Positions 17,477 to 24,595 of a stretch of 64,000 bases of DNA are shown here, one piece after another (positions within the stretch are counted from its first letter, which is position 1; every line of letters starts with the position of its first letter). Made by a program: the position numbers and the translations under genes. This stretch comes from CADEED01 sp043747835 (lineage in GTDB: Bacteria; Pseudomonadota; Gammaproteobacteria; Steroidobacterales; Steroidobacteraceae): assembly GCA_043747835.1 (NCBI GenBank), contig JAYTOK010000033.1, positions 42,687-106,686 on the forward strand, read 5' to 3'. The notes beneath the pieces were generated by a model. That model was given only the letters and a program-made list of their open reading frames with translations. It was not told the origin of the DNA and made no database searches.

Positions 17477-17728
17477 ATGCCACTTCCCTCCAGCGCCATC
17501 GACAAGCTTTCCGATCACGCGGGGACTTACGTGATCTGCGTGACCTGCGGCAAGTGCGGCCATGACCGGGAAATCGACCCGAGATCGCTCGCCAACATCC
17601 TCGGCTGGAACGTCACGCTCAAGCAAGCGTGCACCCGACTTCGCTGCTCGAAGTGCGACGCTCGCGCGGTCAAGGTGGAAGTCGCGTTCGACCGCAAGCC
17701 TCGCGGCTGGAAATCCAACCCGTCCTGA
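17477..17728 (+). CDS. Small zinc-ribbon-like protein
   Basis: The 83-residue protein has two Cys pairs, CVTCGKCGHDREID and RLRCSKCDARAVKVEV, spaced as in a zinc ribbon, and a basic C-terminus (FDRKPRGWKSN). The start at ATG 17477 is chosen because the longer frame back to 17360 overlaps the opposite gene. I have seen similar unnamed proteins in Proteobacteria but know no function. A DNA- or RNA-binding role is only a guess. Confidence 0.65.
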   Translation: MPLPSSAIDKLSDHAGTYVICVTCGKCGHDREIDPRSLANILGWNVTLKQACTRLRCSKCDARAVKVEVAFDRKPRGWKSNPS

Positions 17729-17869
17729 TCATCGCGCCGCGACGCAGCAACCAAACTACCGAGTGGTAATACCGCACATTCCCGAAAACTTTCATTTCAG
17801 CGAGGTGAGATAACTCCCGAAGTCGTGACAGCTTCAGTCAGACACGACATAAAGACCGGGGAGAGTCCA

Positions 17870-18601
17870 ATGGCTGCGTCCGCATCCGACATCTTCGAGC
17901 TCGCCATCGAGCACGTGGGCGAGCCCTATATCCTCGGCGCGCGCGCGCCGATGGGCAATTCGAAATGGAGAGGTCCCTGGGACTGCGCCGAGTTCGCGTC
18001 GTGGTGCCTGTTCCAGGCGACCGGCGTGTTGTTCGGTGTGAAGCCGCGCAACGATCCCGTCGCCGCCGACGCGTTCACCGGCTTCTGGTTCGATCAGGCG
18101 CACGAAGCGAACGCGGTCATCCCCGTGGAAGTTGCCGCGCGCACCGTCGGCGCGTTCGTCGTTCGCAAGCCCATGCCGGGGAAGATAGGCCACATCGTCA
18201 TCTCCGACGGCAAGGGCGGCACGATCGAGGCGCACAGCAGCAAGACCGGCGTGATCCGCTCGACGTTGTCAGGCCGGCGCTGGGATATCGGCGTCGTCGC
18301 GCCCGGTGTGAGCGCGCATTCCGCGCCGGACCTGCCGCCGATCGAAGTCGCGGTGCGGACGTTGCACGTCGCGTCGCCGCTCATGGCGGGGCCGATCGTG
18401 AAGGATGTGCAGCGGGCCTTGAACGCACGTGGATTCGCACCCGGCAAAGCCGACGGTATCTTTGGATTGCAGACGGCTCATGCCGTGCGGATGTTTCAGG
18501 AGGCGCAAGGACTCGTGGCCGATGGAGAAGTTGGGCCGGCGACGTTCAAGGCGCTGAAGATTCCGGTGCCGGCGTTCGCGAAGAAAACCCTTCAGTTGTG
18601 A
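17870..18601 (+). CDS. NlpC/P60-type peptidase with C-terminal peptidoglycan-binding domain
   Basis: The 243-residue protein has an NlpC/P60- or CHAP-like domain at residues 5-140, with probable nucleophile Cys39 in GPWDCAEFASWC and His108 in KIGHIVIS. A PG_binding_1 repeat follows at about residues 165-235 (VKDVQRALNARGFAPGKADG, IFGLQTAHAVRMFQEAQGL). The predicted role is cutting peptide stems of peptidoglycan. No signal peptide is visible, so it is either exported by another route or acts during lysis. GGGGAGAG precedes ATG 17870. It is the first gene of a tight three-gene unit. Confidence 0.8.
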   Translation: MAASASDIFELAIEHVGEPYILGARAPMGNSKWRGPWDCAEFASWCLFQATGVLFGVKPRNDPVAADAFTGFWFDQAHEANAVIPVEVAARTVGAFVVRKPMPGKIGHIVISDGKGGTIEAHSSKTGVIRSTLSGRRWDIGVVAPGVSAHSAPDLPPIEVAVRTLHVASPLMAGPIVKDVQRALNARGFAPGKADGIFGLQTAHAVRMFQEAQGLVADGEVGPATFKALKIPVPAFAKKTLQL

Positions 18602-18611
18602 GGAGACCCCC

Positions 18612-18980
18612 ATGTCCGAAACGATATTCCCAGACATTCGCGAAGTCCGGCTCGGCAGCGCGCCGCCGGGATCGATCCTCCGGTTCGTGATTCCGAGAAA
18701 CGGCGGCTACACCGTCGAAGCGACGCTGTTCCAGGGAACACGGCCGGTCGCCGTCTGGGAAGCGTCCGAGATTCTCGGCAAGACCACCGACCAGGAGTTG
18801 ATTCCGAAAGCGCTCTACACGCTGCAGATCGACGTCGTGTTCACGAAGAACGTGCAGGCCGAAGTGAAGCTCGAATTCAGCACGCACGCGGAAGGCGTTC
18901 AGCTCAAGCGCCGCACGATCACGGTCAGCGGCAAGCGCCCCGACATCACGCGGGTGCTCGCGATGGTGGGGGTCGAATGA
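18612..18980 (+). CDS. Small soluble protein of unknown function (middle gene of NlpC unit)
   Basis: The 122-residue protein has no signal peptide or membrane segment and looks beta-rich (GSILRFVIPRNGGYTVEATL, ALYTLQIDVVFTKNVQAEVK, RTITVSGKRPDITRVLAMVG). It has no Cys. I do not recognise a family. It starts 10 bases after the NlpC-type gene and overlaps the next gene by four bases (18977-18980), so it should be translated with both. Its place next to a peptidoglycan peptidase would fit an inhibitor, chaperone or adaptor, but nothing in the sequence proves that. Confidence 0.72.
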   Translation: MSETIFPDIREVRLGSAPPGSILRFVIPRNGGYTVEATLFQGTRPVAVWEASEILGKTTDQELIPKALYTLQIDVVFTKNVQAEVKLEFSTHAEGVQLKRRTITVSGKRPDITRVLAMVGVE

Positions 18981-20413
18981 TCGTGAACACACGCCTCGTG
19001 TCCATGGCGCTACTTGCTTGCGCACTTCTTGCTTCGCCCGTCGTCACACTCTCGCAGGAAGGCGCGAAATGCGCGGGAAACGACACCATCCGGAGCTGCC
19101 GCGCCAGGTTGCTCGGCATCATGCCGGCGGAAAACGCAGCGACCGTCACGAACAAAGCCTCCGAATTGATGGCCCTGTTCAACACCGGCGAAGGAGCTTC
19201 ATCCACCATCACCGATTTCCTGCCGTGGATTCGCCTGCTGTTCGACAACGGCGCCGGCACCGCGACGGATGGCGAGAAGATAGGCTTCGAGTATCGCAAC
19301 CCACTGCATCTCAGCAAATACCACCAGAACAAGATCTCGGTCGTGCTCGAGAAATCCGGAATGTTCGAGCCGCTCAAGGAAGCGTTGCAAGGCGCTTCGC
19401 TCGGCGATGAAGTCACCGACCTCGCGGACGGCATCGGCCAGGCGGACGATGCACGCATCGTGTTCAGTTACTCTCCGGCGTCGAAGAAGTTTGGTCGCGA
19501 TCCGGACCTGAACGACGATCTGCTCGGCAAGGTGCTCCATGCCGTCAGCAAGGAAGAACTCAAGTCGGAAGCGGCGAAACTCGCGCGGGAGGCGTCCGTC
19601 GAGCGCGAGAACTTCATCAAGGCCCACACACTCGACGAGTTCATCCAGACCGAGGTGGACGATGAAGTGGTCGACCAGCCCTTCGAGAAGATCCCCGATG
19701 AATTCGAAGCCGAGTACATCGCGCTGACACAGGCATGGATCGAGGCGGAGATTGGATCCGTGAGATCGCTCGCTGGCAGTCTCGCGACAGGACGCTTTTA
19801 CGATGTGCTCGACCTCGTGAACAACCAGCCGCAGTTCGTCGCGAGCGTCGAGTACCGGTCACGGGACGAAGTTGTCGGGCCGGATGAACTGGCCGCGAAA
19901 GTCTCGTACGAAGTCGGCGGTCCGAACATCAACTCGCTTCGTCAGCACATCGCGACCTGCGCGGACCGCGAAGCCCTCAGCTGCTATGCGGCCTATCTGG
20001 ACGACAAGGAAGTGCAGCGGGAACTGGCCTCGGGCTCGGTGCACTTCAAGTTCTCGGCGGAGTATTCGGAAGTACAGCGTCTGGAATTTTCGCTGCCCGA
20101 TCCCGCATTCGACTACGTGCTGAAGCCGGTGAAGCACCTTTCGGTCTCCGCCGGCATGGGCCGCTACTTCGGCCCGGATGTCTCGGCGGGGCGGCGCGCG
20201 CGCTTCGACCTCACCGCGAGCTACGAGGATTTCAGCGACGATCCATCGCGCCAGGATCGCGGTCTCGCGAACCTCACGGTTACGTATCCGATCAGCGGCG
20301 GGTTCTTCCTGTCCGTTGGCGCCGTTTACGCCACCAAGCCCGAGTTCCGCGGCGACGTCGATGAGGAAATCAGCGCGCGCGCCGGGTTCACGTACAAGAT
20401 CGTCGAGGAATGA
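18977..20413 (+). CDS. Secreted protein with barrel-like C-terminus, unknown function
   Basis: The 478-residue protein has a signal peptide (LVSMALLACALLASPVVTLS). A helical middle follows, rich in Glu/Lys (KEELKSEAAKLAREASVERE, FIQTEVDDEVVDQPFEKIP). A C-terminal region of about 130 residues has amphipathic strands (HLSVSAGMGRYFGPDVSAGR, RFDLTASYEDFSDD, LANLTVTYPISGGFFLSVGA, SARAGFTYKIVEE), suggesting an outer-membrane barrel or a surface-attached protein. Four Cys could form two disulfides. I do not recognise the family. It closes the three-gene unit with the NlpC-type peptidase, and its TGA overlaps the palindrome at 20412. Confidence 0.7.
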   Translation: MIVNTRLVSMALLACALLASPVVTLSQEGAKCAGNDTIRSCRARLLGIMPAENAATVTNKASELMALFNTGEGASSTITDFLPWIRLLFDNGAGTATDGEKIGFEYRNPLHLSKYHQNKISVVLEKSGMFEPLKEALQGASLGDEVTDLADGIGQADDARIVFSYSPASKKFGRDPDLNDDLLGKVLHAVSKEELKSEAAKLAREASVERENFIKAHTLDEFIQTEVDDEVVDQPFEKIPDEFEAEYIALTQAWIEAEIGSVRSLAGSLATGRFYDVLDLVNNQPQFVASVEYRSRDEVVGPDELAAKVSYEVGGPNINSLRQHIATCADREALSCYAAYLDDKEVQRELASGSVHFKFSAEYSEVQRLEFSLPDPAFDYVLKPVKHLSVSAGMGRYFGPDVSAGRRARFDLTASYEDFSDDPSRQDRGLANLTVTYPISGGFFLSVGAVYATKPEFRGDVDEEISARAGFTYKIVEE

Positions 20414-20459
20414 TTTGGGGAGTGGCCCCAAACCCGCCTTTGGGGCCACTCCCCAAATC
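20412..20459. repeat. Perfect 21-bp inverted repeat (REP-like palindrome)
   Basis: The arms GATTTGGGGAGTGGCCCCAA(A) and their exact complement flank a 6-base loop CCCGCC. The element overlaps the TGA of the upstream plus-strand gene and lies 17 bases from the stop of the convergent minus-strand gene. Each arm also contains GGGGAGTGGCCCC, itself nearly self-complementary. It probably also ends transcription from both sides. Confidence 0.9.
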
Positions 20460-20476
20460 GGCGAAAAGTGCCGAAC

Positions 20477-21418
20477 CTACTGCGCGCTGAAGCGCAGCTT
20501 CGACAACACGGCGCGCTGCGACGCTGAGCAATCGACAGCGCCGCGCGCGCCCGTCTTCTGCACGGGCTCGACTTCGACATTGCACGCGCTGACGTCGATC
20601 GGCGGCACGATGCGCCCGTTCAGCACGAGGTAAGGCACGACATCGGACGCCTCATCGCCTGCCGGCACGCGCAGCAGCAGATAGCGGTCGTCGCCGGCGC
20701 CGTATTCCAGCAGCGCCGTGCGCACGCCGTTTTCGTACGAATAGACTCCCGGCGCGATCGAATGGCGGCCCGCGGGATCGAGCGGCAGCGTGTATTCACG
20801 GCCCGCGTACGTGAACGTCGCCGTGCCGTTGCGGTAGACAGCTTCCTGGCGCCGCGCGCCCTCGCCCACGCGCGCATTGCGCATGCGGCGTCCGCTGCGC
20901 ACGGTCGCGGATGTCGCGCCGCCCGGCAGCTTGACGATCGTCATGACGGCAACGGGCGCACCGGACGCGAAGCCGATGCGCTGTAGATAGATGGCGAGCT
21001 TCTGGCCGGGTGGATAGACGTCGAAGCCGAGCCCGCCCGGCAGGCCGGCGAGAACCCAATGCTTCTTGCCGCCCTGCTCGAACTCCGCTTCCTTGAGCTC
21101 GCCGGCGAAGTACATCTCGACGACATCCTGGCCTTCGCCACGGCTGCTGAGCCACGCGCCGATGATCGGGCGATATCGTCCGGAGATCGGCCGTTTGCGG
21201 CCGGTGAAGGTGGCCGTCGTCGTGAACCACTGTCCCGCCGCGCCGAGCTCGGCCTCGTCGTTCTGCGCACGCGCCGCGCCGCCCATGATCTTGGCCAGCG
21301 TCGCGGGCGCATACGCGGACTCGTCCGTGTCGCTGGGGGCCGGCTGCGCAACGGCGACGCCCACCGCGAGCATCGCCGTCACGCACCACCCGAAATAGCC
21401 ATCCGTCATTCGAAACAT
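20477..21418 (-). CDS. Secreted protein of unknown function
   Basis: The 313-residue protein has a hydrophobic N-terminus (YFGWCVTAMLAVGVAVAQ) with a likely cleavage site. The body is beta-rich, with GRYRPIIGAWLSSRGEGQ, GLGFDVYPPGQKLAIYLQRI and REYTLPLDPAGRHSIAPGVY. Two Cys near the C-terminus (SACNVEVE, AVDCSASQ) could pair. No enzyme motif is visible and I recognise no family. It stands alone between convergent and divergent neighbours. Confidence 0.65.
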   Translation of the reverse strand: MFRMTDGYFGWCVTAMLAVGVAVAQPAPSDTDESAYAPATLAKIMGGAARAQNDEAELGAAGQWFTTTATFTGRKRPISGRYRPIIGAWLSSRGEGQDVVEMYFAGELKEAEFEQGGKKHWVLAGLPGGLGFDVYPPGQKLAIYLQRIGFASGAPVAVMTIVKLPGGATSATVRSGRRMRNARVGEGARRQEAVYRNGTATFTYAGREYTLPLDPAGRHSIAPGVYSYENGVRTALLEYGAGDDRYLLLRVPAGDEASDVVPYLVLNGRIVPPIDVSACNVEVEPVQKTGARGAVDCSASQRAVLSKLRFSAQ

Positions 21419-21568
21419 GCGGCTGCACCATATCGAATTTCGGGACCCTAGGGCCAGCCCGGATAGTGAATCGAGCGTGCGCTCGCGCCGCCGCGCGCAA
21501 CATGGCGCGACGCTGAGATGCCGCTGATTTGCCGCTGATCCCGCGAACGGGCGCGCTGGCGGGCCGAT

Positions 21569-21868
21569 TCAGCGCTGTGCCGCGAAGATCGCTTCGATGT
21601 CGGAGGGCCCCTCGGGCCGCACGACCCGGCCCTTCTCCACGCCACGCTCGAGGTAGATCAGCGTCGGCCAGAGCTTGACGCGGAACGAGCGTCCGAGCGG
21701 CTTGCCCTTCCCATCCTCGATCTTGATGTGCCGCACCGTCGGGTGATTCTTCATCACGGAGGCGATGTCAGTTTGGGCGCCCTGGCAATACCCGCACCAA
21801 GTGGCCCCGAATTCCAGCACGGTGGGTTCGGTGATCGCGTCGATTTCCTGGCGGGTGGGTTCATCCAT
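21569..21868 (-). CDS. Thioredoxin-fold protein
   Basis: The 99-residue protein has the thioredoxin active site in FGATWCGYCQGAQ (CGYC), the cis-Pro region KLWPTLIYLERG, and no signal peptide, so it is cytosolic. The Gly-Tyr pair between the Cys differs from the Gly-Pro of classical thioredoxins and suggests a different redox potential. I start at ATG 21868 (MDEPTRQEID). A longer frame from a TTG at 21988 has no family support. Confidence 0.85.
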   Translation of the reverse strand: MDEPTRQEIDAITEPTVLEFGATWCGYCQGAQTDIASVMKNHPTVRHIKIEDGKGKPLGRSFRVKLWPTLIYLERGVEKGRVVRPEGPSDIEAIFAAQR

Positions 21869-22038
21869 GGCAACGAGAATATCGCACACCTGCTGCGGCG
21901 CACGCTGCGGCGCCAGCCGATGCATGTCGGGCGATTCCTGCCTGCCACAACCCGACGTCAAAAATACGTCGCGCGTGGCGCCTAACAACCTTTAAGTGTT
22001 TTCCGCAGCGATCGGCTGTCATAGGTATAACTACTCCG

Positions 22039-22064
22039 CGCTGTCGCTGGACAACGACAGCGAC
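22039..22064. promoter_or_regulatory. Overlapping dyads upstream of an alpha/beta hydrolase
   Basis: CGCTGTCG (22039-22046) pairs with CGACAGCG (22055-22062), and GTCGCTG (22043-22049) pairs with CAGCGAC (22058-22064). The dyads lie 36-60 bases before the GTG start of the hydrolase, where an operator or leader hairpin would be expected. The regulator is unknown. Confidence 0.4.
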
Positions 22065-22099
22065 ACGCGTATCGTCAGCCCGTCGTTTGTGGAGAAGCC

Positions 22100-22966
22100 G
22101 TGAGCACTAACAACATCGTCCTCGTACACGGATTGTGGCTAACCCCGCTCAGCTGGGAATACTGGGCGCACCACTACACCGAACGCGGCTACAGCGTCTA
22201 TGCGCCGAGCTGGCCTGGAATGGAACGCGACATTCGCGCATTGCGTCGTCAGCCGGACGCGTACGCGAAGGTCGGAATCAGGCAAATCGTGGATCGCTGC
22301 GAGAAACTCGTGCTGGAGCTGGAAAGCCCGCCAATCCTCATCGGGCACTGCTTCGGTGGACTCGTCGTACAGGAGTTGTTGGACCGCGGTGTTGGCGCCT
22401 GCGGCGTGGCCATTGCATCGGCCCCCATCAAGGGCATCTGGACCTTTCCCTACTCCACGATGCGAGTGGTCACGCCGCAGTTGATCAATCCCCGAAACAA
22501 CCATCGCTGCGTGGCGCTCACGCCGGCGCAGTTCCACTACGCGTTCATGAACAACGCATCGCGCGAGGATTCTTTCCACGTCTACCAGCGATACGCGGTG
22601 CCGGGACCGGACCACGTGTTGTTCCAGGCCGAGCTCGCGAACTTCAATCCGTTCGCGGAGACCGCGGTGAACGTCATGCGCAACAACCGCGCGCCGCTGC
22701 TGATGATCGCGGGCGCGAACGACCACCTGATTCCTCCGGCGATCGTGAAGGCGAATGTGAAGCGCTACCGGCATTCGTCGGCGACGACGGAGTACAAGGA
22801 ATTCCCTGACCGGACGCACTTCATCATCGGCCAGAGCGGCTGGGAGGAAGTGGCAAACTACGCGCTCGACTGGGCTCGCGATCAGGAGCTCGTGAGCGAG
22901 CGCGAACAGCGACGCATCGCGCGGCAGGTGACGCTGCTGCAGGACCCGGAGCGTCGCGTCGCTTAG
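22100..22966 (+). CDS. Alpha/beta hydrolase with Cys at the nucleophile position
   Basis: The 288-residue hydrolase starts with the oxyanion motif VLVHGLWLTPLSWEYW. Its nucleophile elbow is LIGHCFGGLV, where family members usually have GHSFGG. The Asp lies in IAGANDHLIPP and the His in DRTHFIIG. A Cys nucleophile is normal in dienelactone hydrolases but not expected here, so activity may differ. The GTG start at 22100 has GGAG six bases upstream. Its TAG uses the first G of the long inverted repeat that follows. The substrate is unknown. Confidence 0.85.
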   Translation: MSTNNIVLVHGLWLTPLSWEYWAHHYTERGYSVYAPSWPGMERDIRALRRQPDAYAKVGIRQIVDRCEKLVLELESPPILIGHCFGGLVVQELLDRGVGACGVAIASAPIKGIWTFPYSTMRVVTPQLINPRNNHRCVALTPAQFHYAFMNNASREDSFHVYQRYAVPGPDHVLFQAELANFNPFAETAVNVMRNNRAPLLMIAGANDHLIPPAIVKANVKRYRHSSATTEYKEFPDRTHFIIGQSGWEEVANYALDWARDQELVSEREQRRIARQVTLLQDPERRVA

Positions 22967-23064
22967 GGGATATTCCCCGATTCCTAGCAAAAGGGGAGGG
23001 ACCTCGACCTCGATGATTTCCGTCGAGGTCCCTCCCCTTTTGCTAGGAATCGGGGAATATCCCC
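22966..23064. repeat. Perfect 43-bp inverted repeat between convergent genes
   Basis: Exact 43-base arms (22966-23008 and 23022-23064) flank a 13-base loop. Each outer end is GGGGATATTCCCC, a small palindrome within the arm, and the inner part is AAAAGGGGAGGGACCTCGAC. The left edge provides the last base of one stop codon. The right arm encodes the last residues (GIFPDS) and stop of the convergent gene. It is the longest palindrome in the window. Confidence 0.93.
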
Positions 23065-23735
23065 ATTAACGCAAGACCGGCGACATCCAGCAGCACATGC
23101 GCGAGGATCAGCGGCCACAGCTGCCGCGTGCGCACATACAACCAGCCGAACAGCAGCCCCAGCGGGACGATCGTCAGCACGCCGAGCGGCCCCTGATACA
23201 AGTGGTAGAGCACGCGCAGGCCCGTGCTCACATTGATCGCCGTCCACGGACCACGCGTGGCGGACAGCGCGGTGATCACATATCCCGCGACGAACAGTTC
23301 CTCGAACGTCGCGCTCACCACGGACGACACGAACACGACCTGCATGTTCAGTTTCCCATCTGCCGGGAAACGCTCGACGATCTCGCTGAAACCCAGACCG
23401 AACGAAAACTCCGCCACGGCGCGGATCGCAAACAGCAGCGCGAGACACAGGACGAAGAGCAGCAACCCCCACGACGTCCCGCGCATCGTCACGCCGAGCC
23501 CAATCTTCGCCAGCGTCCACCCGCGAACCTTGAGAAACCAGCCGAGCACGACGCCGATCGCGATCGCCTGGACCATGCCGCCGATCAGTGAGTGGTTCGT
23601 GTACGCGACATGCGCGGGATCCAGCCCCATCGCGACGATGGAGGTAAAGATCGTGAGGCCGAATGCCCACGTGATGACGATCAGGAATTCCACGCCGGGC
23701 GTGAGCCGGCGGATGCGCTCGTGCAGCGGGTTCAT
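23043..23735 (-). CDS. CPBP-family intramembrane protease homologue
   Basis: The 230-residue membrane protein has about six to seven hydrophobic segments. The CPBP/CAAX-protease motifs are present in modified form: FEELFVAGYV for the first (normally EExxxR; the Arg is absent here), RVLYHLYQG for the second His motif, and LILAHVLLDVAG for the third. CPBP proteins cleave prenylated or other membrane substrates or act in bacteriocin immunity. With the Arg missing, catalysis is uncertain. Its C-terminus is encoded inside the 43-bp inverted repeat. Confidence 0.82.
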   Translation of the reverse strand: MNPLHERIRRLTPGVEFLIVITWAFGLTIFTSIVAMGLDPAHVAYTNHSLIGGMVQAIAIGVVLGWFLKVRGWTLAKIGLGVTMRGTSWGLLLFVLCLALLFAIRAVAEFSFGLGFSEIVERFPADGKLNMQVVFVSSVVSATFEELFVAGYVITALSATRGPWTAINVSTGLRVLYHLYQGPLGVLTIVPLGLLFGWLYVRTRQLWPLILAHVLLDVAGLALMGIFPDS

Positions 23736-23765
23736 CGAGTTGCGGGGCGCGACATGCGCCCCACT

Positions 23766-24560
23766 CTAACTGGCGAGCGCCCCTGCGGCCACCTGCGCAA
23801 GAACCGCCTTGGTGAACTCGTCGGCCGGATAGAACGCCTCCAGCACCAGCTCCGACAGTGTGACTTCGACGGCGGTGCCGAACACCGTCGTCGTGCTGAA
23901 CAGCGAGAGCGTGCCCGCCTCGCTGCTCACGAGCATCGGAACCACGACGCCCGGCGGTTCAGTATCGAGCGGCTCCTCACCGCCCGGATATCCGCGCAGC
24001 TCCGTCAGTAACGCGGCGAGCGTCGGATCGGCGGTGAGCTCGAGATCGCGCGCGACCCGCGCGAGCACGTGACTACGCCATTGCGACAGGTTTTCGATGC
24101 GCGTCGAGAAGCCCCGCGGGTGCAGCGTCCCGCGCAACACATTGACGGGCGGCTGCAGCAGCTCGGGCGCGATCCCCGCGAGGAAACGCTGCGCGGCCTG
24201 GTTCGCGCTCACGAGGTTCCAATGTCTATCTACCAGCATCGCCGGATATGGCTCATGTCCCGCGAGGATCAGCTCGAGCGCGGCACGCGCGGCGGACATG
24301 GCGGGGTCGGAGAGCGACAGCGCGCCATACATCGGCGCGTAGCCCGCGGCGATCAGCAACGCATTGCGCTCGCGCAGCGGGACGTCGAGGTTTTCCGCGA
24401 GTTTGAGCACCATGCCGCGGCTCGGCTGCGAACGACCGGTTTCGACGAAGCTCAGGTGGCGCGGAGAGATCTCGACTTCGGTCGCGAGCTCGAGCTGGCT
24501 CAAGTGCCGGCGTTGGCGCCATTCGCGCAACTGGTGGCCGAAGGGGCGTTTGGTCTTCAT
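23766..24560 (-). CDS. XRE-family regulator with MmyB-like ligand-binding domain
   Basis: The 264-residue protein has an N-terminal helix-turn-helix (LREWRQRRHLSQLELATEVE, ISPRHLSFVETGRSQPSRGM). A C-terminal domain of the MmyB type follows (PYPAMLVDRHWNLVSANQAA, RGYPGGEEPLDT, VSSEAGTLSLFSTTTVFGTA). That domain folds like a PAS domain and in MmyB binds a fatty-acid-like ligand. It is probably a cytosolic one-component regulator of its own locus. It sits 35 bases after the TPR gene on the same strand. Its start is ATG 24560; a long frame further upstream is a shadow of the TPR gene. Confidence 0.9.
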   Translation of the reverse strand: MKTKRPFGHQLREWRQRRHLSQLELATEVEISPRHLSFVETGRSQPSRGMVLKLAENLDVPLRERNALLIAAGYAPMYGALSLSDPAMSAARAALELILAGHEPYPAMLVDRHWNLVSANQAAQRFLAGIAPELLQPPVNVLRGTLHPRGFSTRIENLSQWRSHVLARVARDLELTADPTLAALLTELRGYPGGEEPLDTEPPGVVVPMLVSSEAGTLSLFSTTTVFGTAVEVTLSELVLEAFYPADEFTKAVLAQVAAGALAS

Positions 24561-24595
24561 GCGGGGAATCTTAACGTGCGACGGACCTGCGCCAA

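Noticed and set aside
21869..21988. N-terminal extension of the thioredoxin-like gene from a TTG
   Set aside because: The extension lacks thioredoxin similarity and MDEPTRQEID at 21868 gives a natural length.
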